From an uncultured Bacteroidales bacterium (GTDB taxonomy: Bacteria > Bacteroidota > Bacteroidia > Bacteroidales > Muribaculaceae): a stretch of DNA of 64,000 nucleotides. Position 1 is the first letter of the stretch, and each line of letters starts with the position of its first letter. Made by a program: the position numbers and the translations under genes. This document shows positions 40,720 through 50,712 of the stretch, piece by piece. The stretch spans positions 1-64,000 of the forward strand of contig CACWID010000026.1 of the NCBI GenBank assembly GCA_902760865.1, read 5' to 3'. The notes under the pieces are model-generated. The model worked only from the letters and a program-made list of their open reading frames with translations, was not told where the DNA came from and did not search any database.

Positions 40720-42069
40720 ATGTTTGAAAATTTATCAGAGAAACTCGAACGGTCATTCAAGGTCCTGAAAGGACAAGGCCGCATCACCGAAATCAACGTA
40801 GCATCCACCCTGAAGGAAGTGCGCCGCGCACTGGTTGACGCCGACGTCAGCTACCCCGTCGCCAAGAAGTTTGTCGATGACGTCAAGGCCAAAGCCATGG
40901 GCCAGAACGTGATCAACGCCGTCAACCCCAGCCAGTTGATGGTCAAGATCGTGCACGACGAGCTGGCAGCGCTGATGGGCGGCGAGGAAGCCACCTTCAG
41001 CATCGAGGGCAATCCCGCCATCATCCTGATGTCGGGTCTGCAGGGTTCCGGTAAGACTACCTTCACCGGAAAGCTGGCCAACCGCCTGAAGAGCGGCAAG
41101 GACAAACGCAAACCGCTGCTCGTGGCCTGTGACGTCTATCGCCCCGCCGCCATCGAGCAGTTGAAGACCATCGCCGAGCAGATCGAGGTGCCCGTCTATA
41201 GCGAGCCCGACTGCAAGGATCCCGTGGCCATCGCCCAGCGCGCCATCGAGCACGCCAAGCAGAACGGCTACGACCTGGTGATTGTCGATACTGCCGGCCG
41301 CCTCGCCGTCGACGAGGCGATGATGGTCGAGATCAAGGCCATCAAGGATGCCATCCACCCCAACGAGACGCTGTTCGTCGTGGACTCGATGACCGGTCAG
41401 GACGCCGTGAACACGGCCAAGGCCTTCAACGAGCGCCTGGACTTTGACGGCGTTGTGCTCACCAAGCTCGACGGTGACACCCGCGGCGGTGCCGCCCTGT
41501 CGATCCGCGCCGTCGTCGACAAGCCCATCAAGTTTGTGGGTATCGGCGAGAAGATGACCGACCTGGACCCCTTCCGTCCCTCGGGTATGGCCGACCGCAT
41601 CCTGGGCATGGGCGACATCGTGTCGTTCGTGGACCGCATGCAGCAGCAGTATGACGAGGCCGAGGCCGAGAAGCTCGAGAAGAAGATCAAGCAGAACAAG
41701 TTCGACTTCGACGACTTCATCAAGCAGATCAAGCAAATCAAGAAGATGGGTAACCTCAAGAGCCTGGCTTCGATGATTCCCGGCGTGGGCAAGGCCATCA
41801 AGGACATCGACATCCCCGATGACGCCTTCAAGGGCGTGGAGGCCATCATCGGCTCGATGACGCCGCTCGAGCGCGCCAACCCCGACATCATCGACGCCAG
41901 CCGCCGCAAGCGCATCGCTGCCGGTAGCGGCACCAGCGTCGAGGAGGTGAACCGCCTGTTGAAGCAGTTCCTGTCGATGCGCAAGGTCATGCACCAGGTA
42001 TCCACCAATCCCATGCAGATGATGCGCAACGCCAAGGCCCAGGCCAAGGCTCAGAAGCGCGGTCGATAA
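40720..42069 (+). CDS. ffh: Signal recognition particle protein Ffh
   Basis: A 449-residue SRP54-type GTPase. It binds signal sequences of nascent membrane proteins together with SRP RNA and docks to FtsY. N domain: MFENLSEKLERSFKVLKGQGRITE. G domain: P-loop GLQGSGKTTFTGKLA, DVYRPAAIEQL, DTAGRLAVDE and TKLDGDTRGGAALS. The C-terminal M domain is methionine-rich (MGNLKSLASMIPG, LKQFLSMRKVMHQVSTNPMQMM). No SRP RNA gene is recognised near it. Confidence 0.97.
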   Translation: MFENLSEKLERSFKVLKGQGRITEINVASTLKEVRRALVDADVSYPVAKKFVDDVKAKAMGQNVINAVNPSQLMVKIVHDELAALMGGEEATFSIEGNPAIILMSGLQGSGKTTFTGKLANRLKSGKDKRKPLLVACDVYRPAAIEQLKTIAEQIEVPVYSEPDCKDPVAIAQRAIEHAKQNGYDLVIVDTAGRLAVDEAMMVEIKAIKDAIHPNETLFVVDSMTGQDAVNTAKAFNERLDFDGVVLTKLDGDTRGGAALSIRAVVDKPIKFVGIGEKMTDLDPFRPSGMADRILGMGDIVSFVDRMQQQYDEAEAEKLEKKIKQNKFDFDDFIKQIKQIKKMGNLKSLASMIPGVGKAIKDIDIPDDAFKGVEAIIGSMTPLERANPDIIDASRRKRIAAGSGTSVEEVNRLLKQFLSMRKVMHQVSTNPMQMMRNAKAQAKAQKRGR

Positions 42070-42077
42070 AGTTTCAT

Positions 42078-42229
42078 CTCACGCTAAGCCGCCAGGGCAC
42101 TAAGCTTTTTTTTCATCCATTGGCTTAATAATCAAAGAATTAGTCAATAAAAAAAACGATTGAGTGTCTTATTGATTTGCGAGCCCTTGCGAGCAATAAT
42201 ACTCTTAGCGCCTTTGCGGCTTAGCGTGA
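42078..42229. repeat. CACGCTAAG dispersed repeat with longer loop
   Basis: The arms CTCACGCTAAGCCGCCAGGGC... and ...CTTAGCGCCTTTGCGGCTTAGCGTGA are inverted around an AT-rich loop that itself holds the palindrome TTGCGAGCCCTTGCGAGCAA. The latter motif also occurs in the cassettes at 14403 and 16288. Confidence 0.7.
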
Positions 42230-42245
42230 TGCAATTTCCTGACGA

Positions 42246-43304
42246 ATGAATCTACTCTCCATATTGATGCTATCGCTCGTGTCGCTGCTCCAGAGCAACA
42301 ACACGGTCAACCTGACGTTCGTGGGTGACGCGATGCAGCATGCGCCCCAGATCACCGCGGCGCAGCGTGCCGACGGCACCTACGACTACAGCGACTGCTT
42401 CGCCCATCTGGCCGAGGACATCACCTGGGCCGACCTGGCCGTCGTCAACCTCGAGTGCCCCATTGCCGGGAAGCCCTACACCGGCTACCCCTGCTTCAGC
42501 GCGCCCGACAGCTACGCCCAGCAGCTGCACGACGTAGGCTTCGACCTCTTCCTCACGGCCAACAACCACTGCCTGGACCGCCGCGATGCGGGCCTCGTGC
42601 GCACCTGCCGCACCCTCGACTCGCTCGGCATCTCCCACATCGGCACCTATCCCAACCAGCAGGAACGTGACCGCCGCATGCCCCACATCGTCAATGTCAA
42701 GGGCATGAAAATCGCCTTCCTGGACTACACCTACGGCACCAACGGCATCCCCATCCAGGGTGACGTCATCGTCGACTTCATCGACCAGCAGCTCATTGCC
42801 GACGACATCGCCCTGGCACGCCAGCGCGGGGCGCACGCCATCTGCGTCAACCTGCACTGGGGCATCGAGTACCAGCTCAAGCCCGTCGCCTCACAGCGCA
42901 CCCTAGCCGACTGGCTCGTCACCCAGGGCGTCGATCTCATCATCGGCGGCCATCCCCACGTGGTCGAGCCCATGGAGGTGCGCTACAGCGAGGAGTATGA
43001 CAAAAAGGTGCTCCTGGTCTATAGCATGGGCAACTTCATCAGCAACCAGAGCGACATCGACACACGCGGCGGCGCCATGGTCAAGGTCTCCCTCAGGATG
43101 GACAACGGCCGCGCCGTCATCGAGAATCCCCGCTACAAACTCTTCTTCGTCCAGAAGCCCCGCTCCTCCGGCGAGAACTACGTCCTCATCCCCGAGGCCC
43201 GCCCCGACCTGCTGCGACCCGACAGCCGCACCGAGTTCGACCGCTTCATGGCCCGCACCCACGACCTCGTCACCAGCCACAACATCGACGTCCCCGCCGA
43301 ATAA
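42246..43304 (+). CDS. CapA-like metallophosphoesterase-fold protein
   Basis: A 352-residue CapA/PgsA-family protein with a probable N-terminal signal or anchor (MNLLSILMLSLVSLLQS). Family signatures: LTFVGDAMQH, DLAVVNLECPIAG, FDLFLTANNHCLDRRDAGLVRTCRTLDSLGISHIG, CVNLHWGIEYQLKPVASQRTLADWLVTQGVDLIIGGHPHVVEPMEV and VYSMGNFISNQ. CapA proteins are named for poly-gamma-glutamate capsule synthesis, but most homologues outside Bacilli are uncharacterised and no other capsule gene is nearby. Role: probably an envelope hydrolase or polymer factor. Confidence 0.9.
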   Translation: MNLLSILMLSLVSLLQSNNTVNLTFVGDAMQHAPQITAAQRADGTYDYSDCFAHLAEDITWADLAVVNLECPIAGKPYTGYPCFSAPDSYAQQLHDVGFDLFLTANNHCLDRRDAGLVRTCRTLDSLGISHIGTYPNQQERDRRMPHIVNVKGMKIAFLDYTYGTNGIPIQGDVIVDFIDQQLIADDIALARQRGAHAICVNLHWGIEYQLKPVASQRTLADWLVTQGVDLIIGGHPHVVEPMEVRYSEEYDKKVLLVYSMGNFISNQSDIDTRGGAMVKVSLRMDNGRAVIENPRYKLFFVQKPRSSGENYVLIPEARPDLLRPDSRTEFDRFMARTHDLVTSHNIDVPAE

Positions 43305-43311
43305 AAGCTGA

Positions 43312-43485
43312 GGGTGTGCCATAAATCAATTGCTAGAACTATAACCGCCCTACGGGCGGGAAATTAAACAAATTTTTAAATTAAAATTAATATTTTATTT
43401 ATATTAATAAAAATTTTATAATTAATTTGATTAATTTCCCGTGCGACAGCACGGTTATATTACTGTGTTGCAATGATGACACACC
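43312..43485. repeat. Palindromic intergenic element, copy C
   Basis: GTGTGCCATAAATCAATTGCTAGAA, CCGCCC-TACG-GGGCGG, AAATTAAACAAATT, a longer AT core with its own inverted repeat (TTTATATTAATAAA), AATTTGATTAATTT, CCGTGC-GACA-GCACGG, then AATGATGACACACC. Outer arms have diverged. It lies between the convergent CapA-like and dockerin-protein genes. Confidence 0.88.
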
Positions 43486-43532
43486 GGCTCGGGGGGGCGT
43501 TGACACCACCGAAAGTCCAATCGACCATGTAG

Positions 43533-43552
43533 AGACGCAAAATTTTGCGTCT
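43533..43552. repeat. Palindrome AGACGCAAAATTTTGCGTCT
   Basis: A perfect 20-bp palindrome also found in both TIR-flanking cassettes and, with two changes, at 60494-60513. It can also form a hairpin in RNA. Confidence 0.8.
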
Positions 43553-43580
43553 CCCCGCGATAGCTGATCAAGCCTACCGC

Positions 43581-43652
43581 AGCATCAACGCCACCCTACC
43601 CCCTCTAATCTTAGAGGGGGGCTGCTAACGTGCTGATTGACAATCAATAATT
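43581..43652. repeat. Dispersed intergenic repeat, copy 2
   Basis: Copy of 12124-12194 (AGCATCAACGCC...CTAATCTTAGAGGGGG...GCTGATTGACAATCA). With copy C, the palindrome and the hairpin at 43700 it fills the 450-bp gap 43305-43754. Confidence 0.75.
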
Positions 43653-43699
43653 TCATCGGACTCTCGTTATTACAGGCTTGAGGGCCCTTTATACGCAGC

Positions 43700-43727
43700 A
43701 AGAGGATGTGCCGTGGCACATCCTCTT
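43700..43727. terminator. 13-bp stem hairpin downstream of the dockerin protein
   Basis: AAGAGGATGTGCC and GGCACATCCTCTT pair around a 2-base loop. There is no strong T-tract on either side; it may still end transcription of the minus-strand gene. A similar hairpin lies at 60771-60802 after another minus-strand gene. Confidence 0.5.
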
Positions 43728-43754
43728 GTCATTTATTCCCGCGGAGTGAGGGGC

Positions 43755-45140
43755 TTATTCCTCAGAGCCGCCGTTGGTCAGAATCAGGTTGATGAGCATG
43801 GTGACGTCCTTGATGGTGATATCCTCATCACCGTTGACGTCGGCACAGATGGTGCAGATCTCACCAGTCTTGCTCAGCAGATAGTTGACCAGGGCGGTCA
43901 CGTCCTTGATCGAGGTCTTGCCGTCGTGGTTGACGTCACCGGTGCTGTGAACCGGTGCAGCCTCCCAGGGGAACTCGCCTGCGATGGTGAGCCATGCCTT
44001 GTTGGCGGGCATCACGTCCATCAGGGGGGCGGCAGGAACGAATCCCAGCTTGCCGGACTCGGTGATGCCGATAACATACTTGCCCGTGGACAACTCTCTG
44101 TTGTTGGCATTGAACGTGCCGGTGCCGCTCTTCCTGGTGAAGGTGATGGTGCCGTCGGTATTGCAGTAATAAGTACCGGCCAGCATGTTATCGCTGAATG
44201 TGGGGCCGTTGTCGGCACGGGGTGCGTCGGACGTGGCATTCAGGTCGGGGTCGGTAAACCTGGGCTCGGTCAACGGTATCAGCTGGCAGTCGGCGGCATT
44301 GGGCGAGGAGCACTCCAGCACAACCGGCATACCGGCAGGCACAGTGCCGCCCGTCGAAGCGACCACCTCATAGGCCAACACGCCGTCGTCAGAGATGCCA
44401 GAGATAGAATAGGCATTGAGCACGTTCTCGGACAGCTGGAAGTCGAAGGGCACCTTGATCGTCGTATAGTACTTGCCGAGGTACTCGACCTCGGGCTTCA
44501 CGTTGAAGTGAGCCACGGGCTCGACGTACCACTTGGCATTGGTAGCGGTTTTAGACGTGTTGATGGCAAAGGTGCCGTTATCATCCACGAAATAGCGGAC
44601 TCCCAGGTTGGCAGCCGAATAATTCGAGGACTTCAGCTCGATGGATGCCGAGTAGAGCGTATTCTCGTCCGTCCCACTCTCCTTCACGATGTTGATGTAG
44701 AGCTCCGAGAACTCCACATAGGTGGATCCGGGGTATGTGCCCGTCGTCAGGGTCAACAGACTCGTTCCCTGGCCGATCAGGTTGTAACCATTGTCATAGG
44801 GGTTGGTCGATGCCTTGAAGGCATAAATCACGTCGGCAGGGTAGATGCACTCGGCGTCCTCGATCATGTGGATATCGGTGGCAAGGTACTTGCCGGCACA
44901 CTCCAGGGCGCGAGCCCGCGCACCGGAGGGATCCCATAAGGCGAACTGGCCCAGACCGCCGCCGGCCGTGCTGATGCAGGTGGTATAGTTAAACAAGTCG
45001 TTGGCAATCGAGATATAGTCGCTCGTGTACTGTGCGTTGCGGAAACGGTAGAATCCGTCGCTGCTGAGCTGTGCCATTGCGGGCAGGGCGCACAGGGCCA
45101 TCAGGGCCGCTGCGCCGATATTGCGGAATAATTTCTTCAT
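43755..45140 (-). CDS. Secreted dockerin-bearing protein, function unknown
   Basis: A 461-residue secreted protein with signal MKKLFRNIGAAALMALCALPAMAQ. It starts SSDGFYRFRNAQYTSDYISIAND, a module seen at the front of many secreted Bacteroidetes proteins, and continues as beta-rich repeats without catalytic motifs I recognise. The C-terminus is a dockerin-like pair (GDVNHDGKTSIKDVTALVNYLLS, then CADVNGDEDITIKDVTMLINLIL) with an extra CTIC between the halves. The larger neighbour upstream has the same C-terminal layout (CPYC), so the two probably share an attachment system. Confidence 0.85.
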   Translation of the reverse strand: MKKLFRNIGAAALMALCALPAMAQLSSDGFYRFRNAQYTSDYISIANDLFNYTTCISTAGGGLGQFALWDPSGARARALECAGKYLATDIHMIEDAECIYPADVIYAFKASTNPYDNGYNLIGQGTSLLTLTTGTYPGSTYVEFSELYINIVKESGTDENTLYSASIELKSSNYSAANLGVRYFVDDNGTFAINTSKTATNAKWYVEPVAHFNVKPEVEYLGKYYTTIKVPFDFQLSENVLNAYSISGISDDGVLAYEVVASTGGTVPAGMPVVLECSSPNAADCQLIPLTEPRFTDPDLNATSDAPRADNGPTFSDNMLAGTYYCNTDGTITFTRKSGTGTFNANNRELSTGKYVIGITESGKLGFVPAAPLMDVMPANKAWLTIAGEFPWEAAPVHSTGDVNHDGKTSIKDVTALVNYLLSKTGEICTICADVNGDEDITIKDVTMLINLILTNGGSEE

Positions 45141-45169
45141 GATGATTTCGATTTATTAAGTTTATAGTT

Positions 45170-45253
45170 TTTATAAAAATCGTGAGCAATTCACGATGGA
45201 TGGTCATACTCCTTCATCGGGAAGCCACCGCTTGGCCGAGAATTGCTCACGAT
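45170..45253 (-). terminator. Terminator of the 1784-residue protein gene
   Basis: ATCGTGAGCAATT (45179-45191) and AATTGCTCACGAT (45241-45253) are 13-bp perfect arms with a 49-nt loop. In the minus-strand sense the second arm is followed by TTTTTAT. The gap 45141-45269 holds nothing else. Confidence 0.7.
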
Positions 45254-45269
45254 AAGTGGATTAGTCAGA

Positions 45270-48200
45270 CTAGTTTTCTACCAGCGTTCCTCCATTGCTC
45301 AAGATAAGGTTGATGAGGGCAGTAACATCCTTGATAGTCATCTTGCTGTCCTGATAAACATCACTGCAGTAAGGACATGCAGGACTCGTGTGGTTGGTCA
45401 ACAGGTGGTTGATCAGAGCCGTCACGTCATGGATGTTGACAACGCCGTCGTGGTTCACGTCACCCCTGAGCGACGAGAGTGCGATAGTAGCATCGGTCTC
45501 GCTCACCAGGAATGCCTTGTTGGCCGTGGGAGCCTGCCAGTTGTTGACAAACTCGCCACCCACCAGGTTGCGTACCACGCAGTCCTTCTTGTTGTTCTCG
45601 TTCACGTAAACACACTTCTGCAGGTCGCTGTTCGACAGGCCCCAGAAGTACTTGTTGTTCACGGTGCCGGCATTGAGCATCATCAGGTGCTCATACTCCT
45701 TGACATAGCTCTCATAGAAGCTGTCGCCGAACATCGACTTAACCAGGTTGAACAGCGTCTCGACCTGAGCGGTCTTGAGCTCGAATCTGTTGATCAGGTA
45801 GTCAACACCGACGAGCAGGTTGCCGGTCACTGCGGCGGGCGTAGCGGTGCTCAGCGACAGGGTGTAGTCGCCGGCAGCCTTGGCAACGAGCAGCACGGGT
45901 GTCTGGGCGGGGATGGTACCCGTCAGAGCCTCGAGAACGGCATTGCCGTTCTTGACACCAGTTACCTTGTAGGCGGTTACAGCCTCGGACAGGTCATAAG
46001 CAAAGTCGGTGTACAGCGTCGTGGCATAGCCACCGATACCGTCGGCATAGGGACAACCGAACTGGTTCTCCTCAGTAACAGATACCATGAAGTCAGCGCG
46101 GGACTCCAGCGTCCAGATGGTGCGGGCAGCATTGTTGATGATGTCCTTGTTGCCCTGGCTGATGTAATCAGGCTTGTTGTTCTCCTGAACGACATAGTAC
46201 TTGAAGTCGGGACGAACCTGCTCGATCATGTCGAGGTAGTCAGCAAACTCACCCAGCTGATCGACGTTCTCCTGATAGGTCTGGCTGGCCTTCACGCGCT
46301 CCCAGTAGGTCATCGCGGTCTCGTAGGCGAAGTCCCAAACATAGTTCTTGTTGTTGAGCACCTCACGATAGAAGGCCATGGTCGAAGCCGAGTCAACGGG
46401 CTCGGTCAGCGTGCCGCCCATGCGCTCCCAAGTCTCATGCAGGTCGAAGTGCTTCAGGACGCTCGTTCCGGCGCCGTTGGTCTTCTCCAGGATCTTGTCG
46501 ATGGTGCTGTTGATGAAGTCAACAAGCATCGGCAGCTTGGTCTCTACCTGATGGGTGTGCTCGCGATAGAAGTCAACCACGGGCTGCATGCTCGGGGTCC
46601 TGCCATACAGGCGATAGCCGCCCTCGGCATCCTCGACATACAGGTGGTGGTCGAAGCTCTCATTGAACTTAGCCATGATCTCGTCAAGGCCGTGCTCGCC
46701 CAGGATGTTGCCTGCGCCCTCGGCGTGCAGCTTGTTGACTGCCAGCTCGACGAGCTCCGGAACATAGCGCATAGCGCGGTCGGCATAGCCCTGCAGGTCG
46801 GCGCCCTGTGAGCGCAGCGACTGTACCTGGCCCTTCTCGTTGGTCTCTACCCAGATGACCGTACCGGCCTGCTGGTCAATAGCATCGGTGAAGTTCAAGG
46901 TCTTGCGGCCCTGGACGTTGGCATACATGCCATTGCCGTTGTTCTTGACAGCGAAGTAGCCCTTGATGGCACCACCGGCAAGAGCGGGAATCTCGACGGG
47001 CATGTCGATGATGAAGTAGGCGTTGGCCTCGCCACTCACGGCCATACCGGCCTTCTCGGCCTTGGCGATGATGGTGCAGTCCTCGGTCAGGTTGACGGTA
47101 TTGCCCTGGGTCCAGTTCTTGCCGCCGTCGGTGCTGTAGCTGATAACGGCACCCTCGGTAGCACAGGTGATGTTCAGCGTCTGGGCGCCGGTGTAGCTAC
47201 CGGATACCAGCGAGAACTCGGGAACTGCAACAACGGGCATGGGCTGAACGGTCAGCGTGTAGCTGGCGGTAGCGCCACCGTTGTACATGTCATTGCCAAC
47301 CACAGTAGCGGTGATGGTCGTGGTACCCTCACCCTGGAGAGTGACCTCACCGTTCTCGTTAACCGTAGCAACGTTCACGTCGCTGCTGGCGTAGGTAACC
47401 TCCAGGCCAGCGGGAGTGGTCGTTGCCGTGGGTGCGGTGTAAGCGGTGCCAAGGACAGCGACATCACTGTCGATGCCGAAGGTAACAGTAGCATTCTGCT
47501 TAGCGAAGTGGTAGGTAGCAGTTGCACTAGTAGCACCCTCGTGCTCAACACCGTCATTAACGTTAACCGTCAAGGTAACGTCGCCAACGGCGTTGTTGGG
47601 CAGTACGATGTAGCCATCAACGGGCTCTACCGTCTCCTCGCCAATCATGTAGGTAACGGTAACATCGTCGCCGACAGTGCCGGTAACGGTAACCTTCACC
47701 TTAGATTCAACGCCAACGTTGAAAATAGTTCCATCCACGGGATCGAAGGCAATCTCGATAGCCTCAGCGGCATTGAACTTGTAGTCAGCGCTCTTCTCGG
47801 CAGCGGCAGCGTGCTCGTAACCGTCGGTAATGGTAACCTGCAGAGTTACGGTACCAGCCTCATTGCTCGTGATGTCGATGCCCTTCTCGGGATCGTAGGT
47901 CTGCGGCTCGTCATCACGGGTGAAGTTGGTCGTGTAGAGGATCTTCACATCATCACCGATGACATTCTGGATGTTCTCCACCTTCACATTCACAACGTCA
48001 CCAACGGTGTAGTTCTCCTGGTCGGGATCAGCAACCAGGTCGAACGTGATAGCGGGAGCAGCATTGAACTTGTAGGTAGCTGTTGCGGTGCTTTCGCCCT
48101 GGTGGTCGTAACCGTCGGTCACGTTCACGGTCAGCAGCACTTCACCCACCTTGTCACTGGGAATATCAATGCCCAATTCGGGGTCATAAGTTTCTTCGGC

Positions 48201-50624
48201 ACGGTTGTCGGTAATCGTGTAAGTGATCAACAACTCATCGCCTATGTTCTCCTGTACGCCCACCTTCACGTTCACCTTGTCACCAACGGTGTATTCGGCG
48301 CTGCCGTCAGGAGTCAGAGTGATAACCAAGGCCTTGGCGGCATTGAAGTGGTAGGCTACCGTGTCGGTAGCTTCATTGTCACCGTCCAGCGCATAAACCG
48401 TTACGACTACGTCGCCAGCAGCAGTGTTGGGCAGAATGATACCAGCCTCGGTATAGTCCTGCTCTTCTCCATTGTTGATCTTGTAGGTCACCATGGTGTC
48501 CTCACTGCCGTTCTCAACGGTAGCGTAAACCGTAACGTTATCACCCACGGTATAACCCTCAGCCTCGGCAGGCGTCAAAGTAACCGTCAACTCAGGTTCA
48601 ACAACGGGCTCAGTGCTCTTCTCAACATAGATGTATACAGGCTTCTGTTCTGCCTTGTAGCATGAATAAACTGCGGGTGAGCCGGAATTGTTATAGCTCA
48701 AAAGATTGCGAGCTCCGCTGCCCTCAACATTAAATGTTACAATGGCTTTGTCATCTATACTGATGGTTGCTTTAGCAGTTTCAAGCTTGTTTTCGGATGT
48801 CCTCAAATAGTTATTGCTTGTTCCACCTGCAGCGTAGATATATCCAGGATTTTTATTTGCCTTGAATAACCAATAATCACCTTCTTTCTCGAGTGTGAAG
48901 ATTTCGGTAGAATATGTAGCACTTGTTTCAGAAAGAGTAACAGTTTTGTCCTCAGCAACTGCAACCGTTACAACACCACGATTATTGCTTCTCTGCTGTG
49001 AACTCATTGCATCGGCATACGGGTTCATAGAATTAGCGCTAACGAAGATAATCTGCTTACCTTCGGCCAACTGGTTGACGTTGGTAACAAGCACGAATTC
49101 ACTAGCAAGAGGAGCGGCAGGTTCATTGAAGGTATAGGTGCCTGTCACGGTCTTTTCAAGGTTGCCGTCGGTGCCGTAAACGCTTACAGTCACCTCGCCG
49201 GCAGTGGCGCTGGTCAGTGTGAAGCCGGTTTCGGTCTCGGTCAGCGTTGCGGTAGTGGGAGTCACTGTGTACTCATAGAGCACATCCTCGACATTGGCAG
49301 TAACGGTCACATTGATGTCCTCGCCAGCAGTTGCACTTGCTTCGGCGGGAGTGAGAGTGATTTCTAGCTCAGTCACAGGAGCCTCAATTTCCTCAACCGT
49401 AATGGGCCAGAACTGAAGCGTATTGTAGATTCCGACGATACCCTCGACGTTGTAGGTCTTGGTTGCGTCTAGAGTCTTGCCTGTACCGAACTTGTCATAC
49501 CATCCGGCAACCTCAGATACATTTTCGAGACGCACATACTTGCTCACGTCTTCAGCTTTGATCTCGGTGACCAGTTCGGGATTTACTTCGGCGGTGGTGC
49601 CTGATTTTGTAAGAGTTACATTAATGAGCTCTTTCAGACCATTATAATCGGCCCTTGATCCAGTCCAACCAGACTGCAAAACGTCACCCTTGGCCAACCC
49701 TGTCGGTTTACCACGGTAGAGGTAAGCAGCATTGCCTTGATCATCACGAATCCAGATGTCGGCATTGCCATAGGTGTTGTTGTCAACAACATAGGTCACG
49801 ACGGCATAGCCGTTATAAACAAAGTCTTTACCGGGGGCCAAGGCATTAGCATCCGCCAGATTGGTGACAACCGTGGGGAAGGTGTAGGTTGCGGTGGCAA
49901 CGGCGCTGTTGTCCATACCGTCCTTGACAGCGATGGCCTTCAGCGTCGTGGTCGTGCTAATGCTAATGGGCGCGGTATATTCAGTGCTCTCGGTCGTGGG
50001 ATCGGCGCCATCAGTCGTGTAATAGATGGTAGCACCCTCGGTCTCGCAAGAAATCTCAACGCTCTGAGCCTCGGTATAAGTACCGGTTGCCACCGAGAAC
50101 GTCGGGGTAGCAACAGTTGGAGTTGAAGCACCAGTCTCATAGGTAACAGAGAACTCTGAGATACGAACCTGGCCATTAGAGTTGGTATTTGTATTGTTAA
50201 CAGTAAAGGTCACTTCTGTACCGTCAACCCCCACTTCTGTTCCTGATGGGGCACCTGTCAAAGTGCCACTATTAGTCACAGTATAGGAAAATTTAACAGA
50301 TTTTAGAGTGCAACCATTGCCAGCTTTAACAATAACATTACCATTTTTTGCTCGATATAGACGCCATCGTAAAGTCGAATCTGTCCCTGATGTCAGCCAA
50401 ACACTTCCACAATTAGGAGTGCCAGTAGTTGAAATATTTATATTCTCATCAAGGTTAAAATTGGTATAGCAAACCTCATTACCACTGGAGGATGTAGCCC
50501 ACTGATTTTCAGTAGCCAAATCGTTGATAGTTCGAGTAACTGTCACAGTTTCGGCCCAGGCTGGCGGTAAGGCCATAGCGAGGGCCGCAAAGATTAATAG
50601 AAATTTTAGTTTGAAGTACTTCAT
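45270..50624 (-). CDS. Very large secreted multi-domain Ig-like dockerin protein
   Basis: A 1784-residue protein; the start at 50624 gives signal peptide MKYFKLKFLLIFAALAMALPPAWAE (a start at 50705 is rejected). Order: N-terminal beta-sandwich; chitobiase C-terminal-like domain (about 170-250, ATIYYTTDGADPTTEST); OB-fold-like segment (about 255-385, FVYNGYAVVTYVV...IWIRDDQGNAAYL); an Ig-like repeat; a DUF-type beta domain (about 480-650). Then come four or five tandem Ig-like repeats (about 655-1080, xYTVGDxVxVxV...GDVxLTVxVxDG), a Big_2-like domain, a second chitobiase-like domain (about 1166-1250), a helical region (about 1255-1700) and a dockerin pair. No catalytic site recognised; likely a surface or scaffold adhesin. 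Confidence 0.88.
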   Translation of the reverse strand: MKYFKLKFLLIFAALAMALPPAWAETVTVTRTINDLATENQWATSSSGNEVCYTNFNLDENINISTTGTPNCGSVWLTSGTDSTLRWRLYRAKNGNVIVKAGNGCTLKSVKFSYTVTNSGTLTGAPSGTEVGVDGTEVTFTVNNTNTNSNGQVRISEFSVTYETGASTPTVATPTFSVATGTYTEAQSVEISCETEGATIYYTTDGADPTTESTEYTAPISISTTTTLKAIAVKDGMDNSAVATATYTFPTVVTNLADANALAPGKDFVYNGYAVVTYVVDNNTYGNADIWIRDDQGNAAYLYRGKPTGLAKGDVLQSGWTGSRADYNGLKELINVTLTKSGTTAEVNPELVTEIKAEDVSKYVRLENVSEVAGWYDKFGTGKTLDATKTYNVEGIVGIYNTLQFWPITVEEIEAPVTELEITLTPAEASATAGEDINVTVTANVEDVLYEYTVTPTTATLTETETGFTLTSATAGEVTVSVYGTDGNLEKTVTGTYTFNEPAAPLASEFVLVTNVNQLAEGKQIIFVSANSMNPYADAMSSQQRSNNRGVVTVAVAEDKTVTLSETSATYSTEIFTLEKEGDYWLFKANKNPGYIYAAGGTSNNYLRTSENKLETAKATISIDDKAIVTFNVEGSGARNLLSYNNSGSPAVYSCYKAEQKPVYIYVEKSTEPVVEPELTVTLTPAEAEGYTVGDNVTVYATVENGSEDTMVTYKINNGEEQDYTEAGIILPNTAAGDVVVTVYALDGDNEATDTVAYHFNAAKALVITLTPDGSAEYTVGDKVNVKVGVQENIGDELLITYTITDNRAEETYDPELGIDIPSDKVGEVLLTVNVTDGYDHQGESTATATYKFNAAPAITFDLVADPDQENYTVGDVVNVKVENIQNVIGDDVKILYTTNFTRDDEPQTYDPEKGIDITSNEAGTVTLQVTITDGYEHAAAAEKSADYKFNAAEAIEIAFDPVDGTIFNVGVESKVKVTVTGTVGDDVTVTYMIGEETVEPVDGYIVLPNNAVGDVTLTVNVNDGVEHEGATSATATYHFAKQNATVTFGIDSDVAVLGTAYTAPTATTTPAGLEVTYASSDVNVATVNENGEVTLQGEGTTTITATVVGNDMYNGGATASYTLTVQPMPVVAVPEFSLVSGSYTGAQTLNITCATEGAVISYSTDGGKNWTQGNTVNLTEDCTIIAKAEKAGMAVSGEANAYFIIDMPVEIPALAGGAIKGYFAVKNNGNGMYANVQGRKTLNFTDAIDQQAGTVIWVETNEKGQVQSLRSQGADLQGYADRAMRYVPELVELAVNKLHAEGAGNILGEHGLDEIMAKFNESFDHHLYVEDAEGGYRLYGRTPSMQPVVDFYREHTHQVETKLPMLVDFINSTIDKILEKTNGAGTSVLKHFDLHETWERMGGTLTEPVDSASTMAFYREVLNNKNYVWDFAYETAMTYWERVKASQTYQENVDQLGEFADYLDMIEQVRPDFKYYVVQENNKPDYISQGNKDIINNAARTIWTLESRADFMVSVTEENQFGCPYADGIGGYATTLYTDFAYDLSEAVTAYKVTGVKNGNAVLEALTGTIPAQTPVLLVAKAAGDYTLSLSTATPAAVTGNLLVGVDYLINRFELKTAQVETLFNLVKSMFGDSFYESYVKEYEHLMMLNAGTVNNKYFWGLSNSDLQKCVYVNENNKKDCVVRNLVGGEFVNNWQAPTANKAFLVSETDATIALSSLRGDVNHDGVVNIHDVTALINHLLTNHTSPACPYCSDVYQDSKMTIKDVTALINLILSNGGTLVEN

Positions 50625-50704
50625 AAACGATAGGTATTTAAAAGTTAATATGAATGAATAAAAACGAAATATCAGTTCACATTGGTTTGTTACAATAGTA
50701 GCCA

Positions 50705-50712
50705 CAAAAATA
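50705..50712 (-). promoter_or_regulatory. -7 box (TATTTTTG, minus strand) of the large dockerin gene
   Basis: CAAAAATA on the plus strand, about 80 bp upstream of the start at 50624. Confidence 0.5.
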
